From the NCBI GenBank assembly GCA_040772045.1, contig JAXGYV010000010.1:19177-83176 (forward strand): a stretch of DNA of 64,000 bases. Direction: 5' to 3'. This DNA comes from JAXGYV01 sp040772045 (GTDB lineage Bacteria > Actinomycetota > Thermoleophilia > UBA2241). Positions 44,189 to 54,621 of the stretch are shown here, one piece after another. The notes under the pieces were generated by a model. It saw only the letters and a list, made by a program, of their open reading frames with translations. It was not told the DNA's origin and did no database searches. A program made the translations under genes and the position numbers. Position 1 is the stretch's first letter. Each line of letters begins with the position of its first letter.

Positions 44189-44371
44189 GGCTACAATCAG
44201 CGCGGCATAGAGCGGCGCGGCCGCGGAGCCCTCTGGGCGCCACCCCGCACTTCGACCATGGCGCCCGCACGGCTGCCCGCGTGATGAAACCGAGCCTATG
44301 GAACCACGCGATCACCCTCCGCGCCTCGGCGGGGAAGCAGGCGAGAGCGAAGCGACGATGAGGAGACACCT

Positions 44372-45433
44372 ATGGAGAACCTGAGAAGACTGCTCACCGA
44401 CTTCTCCAACGCCAGCGGTACCTCGGGATCCGAGGGCGAGGTGGGCCAGCTACTGCGGGACACGCTCAAGCCTCTGGTGGACGAGGTGACCACCGACGCC
44501 ATGGGCAACGTGATCGCTACCCGCCACGGTCGAGGGCCAGCGGTCATGCTGGCCGCGCACATGGACGAGATCGGCGTGATGGTCCGCTACGTCGACGAGC
44601 ACGGCTTCCTCCGCTTTGTCCCTATCGGCGGATGGTTCGATCAGACGATCCTCGGCCAGCGCATGGTGGTGCACGGAAACCACGGACCGCTGGTGGGCGT
44701 CATCGGCTCCAAGCCTCCGCACATCATGGACGAGGACGAGCGGAAGCGGCCCATCAAGATCAAGGATATGTTCATCGACATCGGCGCCGAGGACGCCGAG
44801 GACGCCGCCGCCCTCGGCGTGGAAGTGGGGACCGTGGCGACCATGGAGCGCGCCGCCACCGAGATGGCGAACGGCTACGTCACCGGCAAGGCGCTCGACA
44901 ATCGCGCCGGGGTAGCGATGATGGTGGCGGCGCTGTGGCAGCTCCGCGACACGGACGTCGCGGCCACCATCCACGCCGTCGGCACGGTGCAGGAAGAAGT
45001 CGGGCTGAAGGGCGCGCGCACGTCGGCGTACGGCCTGAACCCCGATGTGGCGCTCGTGTGCGAGACGACCATCCCCGGCGACCACCCCGAGATCACCAAA
45101 GAGCAGCGCCACGTGGCGACCGGCAAGGGCCCGGCTCTCACCGTCGTCGACGCCAGCGGACGCGGCGTCATTGTGCCCCGCTCCGTCCTCTCGTGGCTGC
45201 GCTCGGCCGCCGACGCCGCTGCCATCCCCTACCAGCTCGACGTCGGCAGCGGCGGGACCACCGACGCGACGGCTATCCACCTCACTCGTACCGGCATCCC
45301 TACCGGCGTGGTGAGCGTCGCCACGCGGTACCTCCACTCACCAATCGAGGTGCTGTCGCTGAAGGATCTCGAGTGGAGCGCCGCGCTGATCGCCCAGGCC
45401 ATCCTGACGGCACACCTTCACTTCGGCGGCTGA
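44372..45433 (+). CDS. M42-family metallopeptidase
   Basis: M42 aminopeptidases are dinuclear zinc enzymes forming dodecamers that degrade short peptides. The motifs are present: AAHMDEIG (first metal histidine and aspartate), KALDNRAG (bridging aspartate), VQEEVGLKGA (catalytic glutamate and metal glutamate), VCETTIPGDHP and the final RYLHSP histidine. At 353 residues it is full length. GAGGAG 6 nt upstream selects ATG 44372. It converges with the nitronate monooxygenase gene after 40 nt. Which residue is preferred cannot be read. Confidence 0.93.
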   Translation: MENLRRLLTDFSNASGTSGSEGEVGQLLRDTLKPLVDEVTTDAMGNVIATRHGRGPAVMLAAHMDEIGVMVRYVDEHGFLRFVPIGGWFDQTILGQRMVVHGNHGPLVGVIGSKPPHIMDEDERKRPIKIKDMFIDIGAEDAEDAAALGVEVGTVATMERAATEMANGYVTGKALDNRAGVAMMVAALWQLRDTDVAATIHAVGTVQEEVGLKGARTSAYGLNPDVALVCETTIPGDHPEITKEQRHVATGKGPALTVVDASGRGVIVPRSVLSWLRSAADAAAIPYQLDVGSGGTTDATAIHLTRTGIPTGVVSVATRYLHSPIEVLSLKDLEWSAALIAQAILTAHLHFGG

Positions 45434-45463
45434 TCCGCCTCACCCACGGTGTCGGTGTACAGC

Positions 45464-46579
45464 TCAGACGCGATTACGCGCCGGTGAGCTCCGCCATGAG
45501 CTCGGGAACGGTGAGGATGCGATCCACGCGCCACGCGTTGGTGCCGACGGTGTAGAGCGACTCCTCCCGCTCCTGTTCGCTGCTCCCCAGTCCCGCCGAG
45601 CTGCACAGGCCGTTGCAGATGCAAAATAGTGCTGGCTCTCGCTTTTGGCCAGGCAGCGCGTGTAGCGGCCTTGCTCGTCCTTGCAGAGCACATATCCTTT
45701 GTCGCACCTGGGGATCCGACGCCCGGACAGGGTGACCTGGTACATCGGTGACTCGCGCAGCACGCGGAAGGGGAGCCCGCAAGGCGAGCCGGGATCGTCG
45801 GCCACTACGATGTCCTCCGGCGTCGCTCGTAGCACGGCCTGCTTGTACGCCGCGGTAGCACTGCTCTCCTCGGTGGCCAGAAAGCGCGTCCCCATCTGCA
45901 CGCCGTCGGCACCCAGCGCGAGGAACCGGCGGATGTCCTCGTGGTCGTAGATGCCGCCGGCCACGATCACCGGGAAGTCGCCGTTCGCCTGGGCGATCGC
46001 CTTCACCGGCGGCAACAGCCGCTCCAGCCTGTTCTCCTCCTTGCCGAGCTCGTCCATGCGGAAGCCGAGATGTCCGCCGGCGAGCGGTCCTTCGAGCACC
46101 ACCGCGTCCGGACGGTAGTGCTGGCGCTGCCAGCGGCGGCAGATGAGCCGGAGGGCGCGAGCGGAGGAGACGATAGGGATGAGCGCCGTATCGCCCGGCG
46201 GGGCGATGTCCGGCAGCGACAGCGGCAATCCGGCGCCGGAGACGATGGCATCGGCGCCGGCAGCGATGGCGGCACGCACCGATGCCTCGTAGTCGCGCTG
46301 GATGGCCACCATGATGTTGATGCCGGCGTAGCCCCCCGCCGCCTTGGCGGCGGCGACCTCTTCGCGCACCGCCTCGTAGGTATCCACCTCGCGGCCCAGC
46401 TCCCTGCTCACCAGGCGGTCCAGACACGCGCTGGAGAGGAGGCCGAGGCCACCGGCCAGCGCCACCGCACTCGCCAAAGGATGCAGCGACACCCCCACGC
46501 CCATGCCCCCCTGCACGATCGGGAGCGGGATGCGCATCCCTTTGATGGTCAGCGCTGGCAATGGAGACACCGGGTTCAT
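45464..46579 (-). CDS. Nitronate monooxygenase (FMN-dependent), C-terminally frameshifted
   Basis: This family oxidises alkyl nitronates using FMN in a TIM barrel. Motifs are IVQGGMGVGVS at the N-terminus, INIMVAIQ, PLAGGHLGFR, VIVAGGIYDHEDI and GADGVQMGTRFLATEES. After HYF near residue 317 the written frame becomes low-complexity, while a -1 reading gives CICNGLCSSAGLG and ends at MAELTGA (stop at 45474-45476). One T is missing in the coding-strand TTTT run (forward AAAA, 45623-45626). Start ATG 46579 has TATGGT 9 nt upstream. An intact protein would be about 368 residues. Confidence 0.85.
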   Translation of the reverse strand: MNPVSPLPALTIKGMRIPLPIVQGGMGVGVSLHPLASAVALAGGLGLLSSACLDRLVSRELGREVDTYEAVREEVAAAKAAGGYAGINIMVAIQRDYEASVRAAIAAGADAIVSGAGLPLSLPDIAPPGDTALIPIVSSARALRLICRRWQRQHYRPDAVVLEGPLAGGHLGFRMDELGKEENRLERLLPPVKAIAQANGDFPVIVAGGIYDHEDIRRFLALGADGVQMGTRFLATEESSATAAYKQAVLRATPEDIVVADDPGSPCGLPFRVLRESPMYQVTLSGRRIPRCDKGYVLCKDEQGRYTRCLAKSESQHYFASATACAARRDWGAANRSGRSRSTPSAPTRGAWIASSPFPSSWRSSPARNRV

Positions 46580-46820
46580 GGTCGACGGACCATATCATCT
46601 GCCGCCCACGAACTGGCAGCGCGACCTCACGCAGCCACCGGAGATAGGGCCTGCGAGAGCAGTCCGTGGCGAGCGTCCGCCTGCCCCGCCAGCAGCTCCA
46701 AGGCCTGCGGAAACGTTGACCCTCACGGCGCGACGTGGACGCGGTAGGCTCTCGGCTGTGGCGAGCGCGCGACGCCTCGCTCGCCGCACTGGGAGAGCAC
46801 AAAAGAGGAGGAGCGGTCAC

Positions 46821-47022
46821 ATGGCGGACTTCTTGTGGGGACTGTGGAACGGCATCACCGCGTGGCCGTTGTTGATCATCCATGCATTCGGAGGCTGGGA
46901 CAGATTCCCGGTCTACGACGTACTCCGTGACGGCGGCTGGTACCAGTTCGGCTTCCTGCTGGCATCTGGTTCACCGTTCCTCGGCATCTTCGGCCGCGGC
47001 CACGGCGGCAAGAAGTACTTAG
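46821..47022 (+). CDS. Small membrane protein with an uncertain 3' end
   Basis: GAGGAG upstream of ATG 46821 starts a frame with one or two hydrophobic segments (WNGITAWPLLIIHAFGGW) and a glycine-rich tail (GRGHGGKK). Small proteins of this type usually end after about 65 residues. A TAG at 47020-47022 fits that length but lies one frame over; the written frame continues to 47738 antisense to the aminotransferase. The true end is therefore uncertain, and one base may be missing or extra. Confidence 0.5.
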
Positions 47023-47060
47023 ACCGCGCGGCGGACGATGCCGCCGCGCGACGAGGTACT

Positions 47061-48413
<1,353 letters not shown>

Positions 48414-48461
48414 CTGGCAGCTCCTCGCTGGACCACGCAACGTGTATCCGCGGTGGCCCCT

Positions 48462-50000
48462 CTACCTCCCCGCTGGTACCCCCGGTGGAGGAGGGACAGC
48501 CAGCCGCTTGAGCGTGGTCTCGATGTCGTCTGGCGTGGTGCGCGGGTTGATGGTGCACAGCCGCAGAACGGAGCGACCCCGCAGCCGAGTCGTGGTGAGG
48601 GTCGCATAGCCGTCTTCGGCCAGAGCGGCGGCGCGCGCCAGATGCTCGGCGTGGTCGGCGCCGCGCAGCGCGAAGGTAACCACGCCGAGCTGCGCTGGAG
48701 TAACGAGCTCCCAGCGCGCATCCGCCACGATGAGCCGCTCGGCATGCTCGGCCAGCTCGATACCGCGTTCGATAGCCGCCCGGATGCGCGCCACCCCGTA
48801 CGTCCGGAACACGAGCCACAGCTTGAGCCCGCGGGCACGGCGCGTGAGCTCGAGCCCGCGGTCTCGCAGATCCACCTGACCGCCAGACCCCGTGACATCG
48901 GCGAGGTACTCGGGGGTTATGCGGAACGTCTGTTCGAGCGCCCCGAGGCGAGAGACCAGCACGCAGCCGAGATCGTACGGCTGAAACAGCCACTTGTGGG
49001 GATCGACCACCAGCGAGTCGGCGCGTTCGAGGCCACGGAGCGCGCGGCGGCCGCCTTCACACAGGGCCGCCGCGGCGCCGTACGCACCGTCGATGTGGAA
49101 CCACAGCCCTCGATCGCGACAGAGGTCGGCGATCTCCCAGAGCGGATCCACCGCGCCGGTGTTGGTGGCCCCCGCGGTGGCCACCACGAACCCCGGCCGC
49201 TCGCCCGCCGCCGCGTCGGCACGCACGGCGGCGGCGAGGCCATCCAGCGGCAGTCGAAATCGCCGGTCGCAGGCGAGGACATGGATGTGCCGCGGAGGAA
49301 ACCCGAGTGTCCGCAGCGCTCGCAGGACGGACGAGTGCGTTTGATCGGAGAGATAGCAGACCCCGGGACCAGCGCAGTGCCGCGCCGCCGCCAACGCTGT
49401 CAGGTTGGCCAGTGAGCCGCCGCTGGTCATGACGCCCTCGGTATGCGCTGGCATACCCAGCAGCTCGCGCAGCCAGTCGAGAGCCACGAGCTCTGCCGTC
49501 GCCGTCCCCGAACCGCCACCCCACGATGCCGCGATCGCGTTGAACCCCGTCCCCAGCCAGTCGGCGAGGATACCCGCGTACGATGAAGGGCCTGGCACGC
49601 GAGCGAAGTAGCGCGGGTGATCTCCGTGCTGCATGTGGGCCAGCGCGACCTCAGCGAGCGTCCGCAAACCCTGCAGTGCGTCGCTCCCCTCCTCCGGCGG
49701 CGGGCCTCCGAGGGCCGCCCACAGCTCCGCTGGAGACCCCGTCTTGATCGCTGGTTGCCCACCCAGACCCGCGAGGTGCTCAACAACCCGATCGACGACC
49801 CAGTAGCCCAGCGATCTCATCTCCTCGGCCGCGAAGCCGAGCGGATCGGCCGGGCAGCCCGCACCCGTGGCGTCCTCCGGTGAGGATGGCGCACAGCAGG
49901 CCGTGCGGGCAGAGGGTGATACCGAGGTGAGAGGAGTAGTGTCCCGGGCGGCACGACGGCCGCGCTCTGGTTCCCCCTTGTATGCTCCCGATGCCGGCAT
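48462..50000 (-). CDS. PLP-dependent group II amino-acid decarboxylase
   Basis: The 512-residue protein has the group II decarboxylase layout: MTSGGSLANLTALAAARH, VATAGATNTGAVDPLWEIADLC, FHIDGAYGAA and the PLP lysine in DPHKWLFQPYDLG. Its closest known relatives act on aromatic amino acids or tyrosine/DOPA; glutamate decarboxylase has a different lysine region. GGAGG 8 nt upstream supports ATG 50000, but the first 50 residues are low-complexity and a later start is possible. With the downstream aminotransferase it suggests an amino-acid or amine pathway. Confidence 0.88.
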   Translation of the reverse strand: MPASGAYKGEPERGRRAARDTTPLTSVSPSARTACCAPSSPEDATGAGCPADPLGFAAEEMRSLGYWVVDRVVEHLAGLGGQPAIKTGSPAELWAALGGPPPEEGSDALQGLRTLAEVALAHMQHGDHPRYFARVPGPSSYAGILADWLGTGFNAIAASWGGGSGTATAELVALDWLRELLGMPAHTEGVMTSGGSLANLTALAAARHCAGPGVCYLSDQTHSSVLRALRTLGFPPRHIHVLACDRRFRLPLDGLAAAVRADAAAGERPGFVVATAGATNTGAVDPLWEIADLCRDRGLWFHIDGAYGAAAALCEGGRRALRGLERADSLVVDPHKWLFQPYDLGCVLVSRLGALEQTFRITPEYLADVTGSGGQVDLRDRGLELTRRARGLKLWLVFRTYGVARIRAAIERGIELAEHAERLIVADARWELVTPAQLGVVTFALRGADHAEHLARAAALAEDGYATLTTTRLRGRSVLRLCTINPRTTPDDIETTLKRLAVPPPPGVPAGR

Positions 50001-50231
50001 CACGAGTTCCTCCGCACCGTGGCGACTCTTCGCAGACCCTGGCGACCACGCTACCACAAGGCGATACCGCCACGGTATGCAGCCGGCAGGGTTTTCAGCA
50101 ACTCGTCCGTCCGCGAGCACGCCCGGCGTGCGTGGCTGGCCCGCGTGCCCTACACTCAGATGCAATCGGGAAAGGACGGGATCCGATCCGAAAAGGACGC
50201 CCGTCAGAGCGTTGCGAGGAGGGAGCGATCA

Positions 50232-51242
50232 GTGTCACGGAGAGGCTGGTTGCTCTTCCTCTCCCTGTGCGTCATTTGGGGGATCCCGTACCTGCTGATC
50301 CGCGTCGCCGTCGCCGAGGTCTCGCCGCCGGCGCTGGTGTTCCTCCGCACGGCGCCGGCGACGCTGTTACTGCTCCCCTGGGCCCTGCGCCAGGGCAACT
50401 TCCGCACCGCGCTCAAATTCTGGCCGTGGGTGCTCGCCTTCACGCTCTCCGAGACCACGGTGCCCTGGCTCCTGCTCGCCCACGCCGAGCAGCGCATCTC
50501 CAGCTCCCTCGCCGGCCTCCTCATCGCCACCGTACCATTGCTGGCGGCTGTACTCTGCTGGCTCATCGGCCACGATGACCGCCTCGACCTCCGCCGGGTC
50601 GTCGGACTGGTCATCGGCTTCGGCGGCGTGGCCGCCTTGGTGGGGCTAGACATCGGCCACATCGACCCGTGGGCACTCGGAGAGATGCTCGTGGTGGCCT
50701 GTAGCTACGCGCTGGCTCCGGTGATCGTCAGCAGAAGGCTCTCCGACGCTCCCACTCTGTGGGTGGTGAGCGCCTCTTTGGGCTTCACCGCCCTCGTCTA
50801 CGCCCCGCTGACCCTCACCCAGTTTCCATCCTCGATCTCAACGGCCGGCGCCACCGCCGTGGCCCTGCTGGCTTTGGTTTGCACGGCGCTTCCCTTCCCG
50901 CTGTTCTTCGCCCTCATCAGGGAGGTCGGGCCGACACGCTCCACGGTGATCACCTACGTCAACCCTGCAGTCGCGGTGCTGGCGGGCGTGATCGTGCTCA
51001 GCGAACCGTTTACCGCGGGTATGGCCGTCGGTTTCCCGCTGGTGCTCGTCGGCTCGCTGCTGGGCACCGCACGGCGGCCGACCGCGGTGCCGGCACCACT
51101 CCCGCGCAAGGTGAGGGGCGTCGTCCGGGATGGAGGCTCTGCGAGCTCCTCCATCCCGGACGGCGCCCCTCCAGCGCTCGCCCGCGGTACGCCGGACTTA
51201 AAGTTCTCGGCGTACAGCTCCTGGTACGACTGCGGGTGCTGA
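50232..51242 (+). CDS. EamA/DMT-family membrane transporter
   Basis: A second DMT transporter with about ten membrane helices in two repeats (CVIWGIPYLLIRVAV start, VITYVNPAVAVLAGVIVLSEPFT near the end). Substrate is unknown. GAGGAGGGAG about 7 nt upstream selects GTG 50232. The last 45 residues (after LLGTARRP) are low-complexity, cross a 14-bp hairpin and run antisense into rubrerythrin. A stop exists one frame over at 51112-51114, so the written C-terminus may be an artefact of one lost base. Confidence 0.82.
   Translation: MSRRGWLLFLSLCVIWGIPYLLIRVAVAEVSPPALVFLRTAPATLLLLPWALRQGNFRTALKFWPWVLAFTLSETTVPWLLLAHAEQRISSSLAGLLIATVPLLAAVLCWLIGHDDRLDLRRVVGLVIGFGGVAALVGLDIGHIDPWALGEMLVVACSYALAPVIVSRRLSDAPTLWVVSASLGFTALVYAPLTLTQFPSSISTAGATAVALLALVCTALPFPLFFALIREVGPTRSTVITYVNPAVAVLAGVIVLSEPFTAGMAVGFPLVLVGSLLGTARRPTAVPAPLPRKVRGVVRDGGSASSSIPDGAPPALARGTPDLKFSAYSSWYDCGC
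51114..51170. terminator. Bidirectional hairpin between DMT transporter and rubrerythrin
   Basis: A perfect 14-bp stem (GTCCGGGATGGAGG, 51123-51136, with its complement at 51148-51161) is extended by AGGGGCG/CGCCCCT flanks. It lies where both convergent genes should end. As written both open frames run through it, which is odd for a terminator and supports missing bases in the gene ends. Confidence 0.65.
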
Positions 51243-51772
51243 CAGGCGGGGCAGACCTTCGGCGCCTTAGGGCCCTCGTGGACGTACCCGCACTTCCGGC
51301 AGATCCAGCGCTGCGGCGCGGGACGTTCGAAGACGAGACCCTGCTCGACGTTGTCGAGCAGCTTGCGGTAGCGCTGCTCGTGCCACGCCTCTACCTTGGC
51401 GATCTGACGGAACGAGTTGGCGACGTCTTTGAGGCCCTCCTGCTCGGCGACCTCGGCGAACGTCGGGTAGAGCTCACTCCACTCCTCGTGCTCGCCCTCG
51501 GCCGCCGCCAGCAGGTTCTCCGCGGTGGTACCGAGCCGCCCTGCGGGATAGGTCGCCGTGATCTCCACCGGACCGCCCTCGAGATGCTTGAAGAACACCT
51601 TGGCGTGCTGGCGCTCGTTCTCGGCCGTCTCGTTGAAGATGGCGCCGATCTGCTCGTAGCCTTCCTTGGCCGCGATCTTGGCGAAGTAGCTGTAGCGGTT
51701 ACGCGCTTGGCTTTCGCCGGCGAAGGCTTTGAGCAGATTCTGCTCGCTCTGGGTGCCCTTGATAGCCGCCAT
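51198..51772 (-). CDS. Rubrerythrin with C-terminal rubredoxin domain, 3' stop shifted
   Basis: Rubrerythrin reduces hydrogen peroxide using a diiron site and a rubredoxin iron. The diiron helices are FAGESQARNRY, NETAENERQHAKVFF, EGEHEEW and AKVEAWHEQRY. The rubredoxin domain has CRKCGYVHEG and CPACQHP. The normal end (YQELYAENF, then stop TAA at 51198-51200) needs one more A in the forward AAA run at 51200-51202. As written the frame runs on to 50954, adding 82 low-complexity residues. The start ATG 51772 is standard. It is co-oriented with the tryptophanase-like gene upstream. Confidence 0.93.
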
Positions 51773-51892
51773 GCCGACTCCTTTCGGGGTGAGATGCCGA
51801 CCGCAGTCTACCCTGTCGTCCGCAGCGCCTCCTCCCGTCGCCGTAACACCCGGCAGTGCGCCGCCTCCGCTCCGAAAGTCAGACGACGAGCG

Positions 51893-53341
51893 CTACAGGC
51901 TGTCCCCGAAATCGGCGCGGAACTTGGCCACTAGCTCGTCCTGCCAGTTCGAGACAGGCTTCAGCCGGCCGTAGAAGAAGCGCAGGATCTCGGGTTCCTC
52001 CGTGAACACGAGGCCGCCGACCAGCCGGCGATGCTCGTACAGCCAGGCGAGGCGATCGACGGCGTACTTGACCTGCGAGAGAGTGAAGACGCGCCGCGGC
52101 ATGGCCAGCCGCAGCAGCTCCATATCCGCGAGCTTCTCGTTGCCGTTGGCATCCCTCTGTTCCGAGAGCGTCCCTCGCTCCATGCCTCGTACACCTCCGG
52201 CGATGTACAGGGCAGACGCCAGAGCGCCCGCCGGGTACTCGGTCTGAGGGACGTGCTCGAGGAACGCCCGCGCGTTAACATGGCACCCGAGCCCGCCGGC
52301 GGGCGTGACGACCGGCACGCCCCGGGCAGCCAGGTCGTCCACCATGTACCGGATGAACTGCGGCCCCTGGTTGATCATGTCCTCGTCCATAGTCTCCTCG
52401 AGGCCCACGGTGAGCGCCTCGATCTCCCGTACCGACATCCCGCCGTACGTCAGGAACCCCTCGTAGAGGGGGACCAGGCCGCGCATCTTGCGGTAGAGCT
52501 CCTCGCTCTTGATGCAGATGCCCCCGCCCCGAACGCATCCGAGCTTACGCGCCGAGAAGTAGACCACGTCGCAGAGGTCGGCGATGCTCCGGGTGATCTC
52601 GCGGATGCCGCGCTGCGCGCAGCCTTCCTCGCGTGTCTTGATGAAGTACAGGTTGTCGGCGAGGAGACTGGCATCGAGCACCAGCAGGAGTCCGTGCTCG
52701 TCGCAGACGCGACGGATGTCCGCCAGATTCTGCAGCGAATGCGGTTGACCACCAATGAGGTTGGTACCAGTCTCCATGCGCACAAAGGCGATCTTCTCGC
52801 GCCCCTCCGTTTCAACCAGCGCGGCGAGCTTGGCGACATCCATGTTGCCCTTGAACGGATGGGTGCTGCTCACCTGCAGGCCGGCGTCGGAGAGGAGCTC
52901 CACCACGGTGCCCCCGTTAAGGGTGATGTGCGCCTTGGTGGTGGTGAAGTGGTAGTTCATCGGCACCAAGGACCCCGGAGAGACCAGGACTTGCGCCAGG
53001 ATGTTCTCCGCGGCGCGCCCCTGATGCGTGGGGAGGAAGTAGGGCAAGCCGAGGATCTCGCGCAGTTTGCTCTCGAGCCGGGTGTATGTGGCGCTCCCCG
53101 CGTAGCTGTCGTCGGCGATCATCATGGCCGCCTGCTGCTGGTCGCTCATGGCATTCACGCCACTATCGGTGAGCATGTCGAGGAAGACGTCTTTGTTCTG
53201 CAGCAGGAAGGTGTTGTTCCCGGCCTCAGTGATGGCTCGCTGGCGGTACTCCACAGGCGGAAGGTTTAGCTTCTGCACGATGCGCACCTTGTGCATCTCC
53301 AGCGGTAGCTGATCCCCGCTGAAGAACCGTACCTTCGACAT
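51893..53341 (-). CDS. Beta-eliminating lyase, tryptophanase/tyrosine phenol-lyase-like
   Basis: These PLP enzymes split tryptophan or tyrosine into indole or phenol, pyruvate and ammonia. The fold is clear: DDSYAGSATY (Tyr71 equivalent), THQGRAAENIL, the PLP lysine in SARKLGCV, LRLAMPRRVF and the final YGRLKPV. Compared with tyrosine phenol-lyase, R217 is leucine (DASLLADN), K256 is arginine, D258 is leucine and H343 is leucine, so the substrate may differ. The length of 482 residues is normal. GGAGG 7 nt upstream selects ATG 53341. The product should be checked before calling it indole-producing. Confidence 0.8.
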   Translation of the reverse strand: MSKVRFFSGDQLPLEMHKVRIVQKLNLPPVEYRQRAITEAGNNTFLLQNKDVFLDMLTDSGVNAMSDQQQAAMMIADDSYAGSATYTRLESKLREILGLPYFLPTHQGRAAENILAQVLVSPGSLVPMNYHFTTTKAHITLNGGTVVELLSDAGLQVSSTHPFKGNMDVAKLAALVETEGREKIAFVRMETGTNLIGGQPHSLQNLADIRRVCDEHGLLLVLDASLLADNLYFIKTREEGCAQRGIREITRSIADLCDVVYFSARKLGCVRGGGICIKSEELYRKMRGLVPLYEGFLTYGGMSVREIEALTVGLEETMDEDMINQGPQFIRYMVDDLAARGVPVVTPAGGLGCHVNARAFLEHVPQTEYPAGALASALYIAGGVRGMERGTLSEQRDANGNEKLADMELLRLAMPRRVFTLSQVKYAVDRLAWLYEHRRLVGGLVFTEEPEILRFFYGRLKPVSNWQDELVAKFRADFGDSL

Positions 53342-53488
53342 CCTGCGACCTCCGTATCCGCTCGTTCCTCGCTTGGTACAGGGATCATGGAGTCTACATG
53401 CGAATCGCGCCCGGCACCGCCCCAGCCGGGTCCGGAGGTCGTGTACCGCACCGTTCCTTTGGCCTTCCACCGACGCGGAGACGGGGAT

Positions 53489-54286
53489 CTACAGACCCCG
53501 GAACTGTGGCGGGCGCTTCTCGAAGAAGGCGCGGATGCCTTCCTCCTTGTCCTCGGTGGCGTGATTGACGCTGGCCGACAGGATCTCGAGCAGGCGCTCG
53601 GCACCCGCCGCGCCGGCGTTCGCATACAGGGCATCTTTCATCAAGCTCATCGCCACCGGCGGCCCTTCGGCCAGCCGCCGGGCGAGCGCGAGCGCCGCCT
53701 CGAGGTGCCCGCCTGGCACGCACACCTGGTGGACCAGTCCTATCTTGCCCGCCTCCTCAGCTTGGATGAGATCGCCCAACAAGCACATCTCCAACGCCCG
53801 GCCGAAGCCCACCAGGCGAGGCAGACGGTAGGTCGTGCCAACCGCCGCGACAAGGCCCAGTTTCACCTCGGGCAAACCGAGCCTCGTCCCAGCTGAGGCC
53901 ACCCGGAAGGTACACGCCAGCGCCAGCTCCAGCCCCCCAGCTACGGCCGAACCCTCGAGCGCGGCCACCGATGGCTGCGGCAGGCCCTCCAGAAGGTCGA
54001 AGACGCGATTGAGGCGCTTGAGAAAGGTGCGCGAGGTCAGGGGATTGTACTCAGCGCCATCCATGTCTACGCCGGCGCAGAACGCCTGCCCGGCGCCGGC
54101 GATGACCACGGCGCGCGTAGCCTCGTCCTCGTTGAGCTCGGCCAGCTCACGCTCCAGAAGGCCGATCAACGCGGCGTCCAGCGCGTTGAGCCGCTCAGGA
54201 CGGTTCAGTGTGAGCACGGCGACACCGCCGTCCCTCTCTACCACGAGAGAGTCGGCACTCGAACGAGATGGCGGAGAGACGCTCAT
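53489..54286 (-). CDS. Enoyl-CoA hydratase/isomerase family protein
   Basis: Crotonase-fold enzymes hydrate or isomerise CoA thioesters. Motifs are FCAGVDMDGAEY (oxyanion loop), GSAVAGGLELALACTFRVAS with a glutamate near the first catalytic position, and LPEVKLGLVAAVGTTYRL with the second. The ending FFEKRPPQFRGL is typical of enoyl-CoA hydratases. ATG 54286 lies 9 nt after a TATGCT box and no ribosome-binding site is seen, so the transcript may be nearly leaderless. No other beta-oxidation gene is adjacent. Confidence 0.88.
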   Translation of the reverse strand: MSVSPPSRSSADSLVVERDGGVAVLTLNRPERLNALDAALIGLLERELAELNEDEATRAVVIAGAGQAFCAGVDMDGAEYNPLTSRTFLKRLNRVFDLLEGLPQPSVAALEGSAVAGGLELALACTFRVASAGTRLGLPEVKLGLVAAVGTTYRLPRLVGFGRALEMCLLGDLIQAEEAGKIGLVHQVCVPGGHLEAALALARRLAEGPPVAMSLMKDALYANAGAAGAERLLEILSASVNHATEDKEEGIRAFFEKRPPQFRGL

Positions 54287-54359
54287 GACGACGCAAGCAT
54301 AGTACGGGCGCGCCGCACGGCGCCAGGACGGCGCGCATACCGGCAGCCAGCCACCGGTG

Positions 54360-54383
54360 CCGGCGCGGGGAGCGCCGCGCCGG
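54360..54383 (-). terminator. Hairpin terminator after the small basic protein gene
   Basis: A perfect 9-bp stem (CCGGCGCGG with CCGCGCCGG) has a 6-nt loop, GGAGCG. On the minus strand it starts 7 nt after the stop codon at 54390. Confidence 0.55.
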
Positions 54384-54389
54384 CGACCG

Positions 54390-54542
54390 TCAGCGAAATA
54401 GCCTGCCCAGCCCCCGGCCGGTCGCTTTCCCCACCATTCGCCGGACGACGCGCTTGCCAACGGTGCCTTTCTGCACGGCGCTCACATCGCCGAGGAGCCG
54501 GGCGAGCACGTAGAGCAGGTTTCGGGTCTTGCTGATGCTCAC
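54390..54542 (-). CDS. Small basic conserved protein (50 aa)
   Basis: A short lysine/arginine-rich protein (SKTRNLLYVLARLLGDVSAV, then KRVVRRMVGKATGRGLGRLF). Very similar short proteins of unknown function occur in many Actinobacteria, often with the LLGD and KxxGRxLGR pattern. GGGAGG 8 nt before GTG 54542 supports it as a real gene. A hairpin at 54360-54383 follows. No function can be given; a positively charged amphipathic helix may bind nucleic acid or membrane. Confidence 0.75.
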   Translation of the reverse strand: MSISKTRNLLYVLARLLGDVSAVQKGTVGKRVVRRMVGKATGRGLGRLFR

Positions 54543-54621
54543 GGCAACTGCCTCCCTGACACGTGGGGCTTCCCTAGAGCGAGTGTATGCTACGGGCCGG
54601 ACGGATGCGCAGCCGTCGTGA

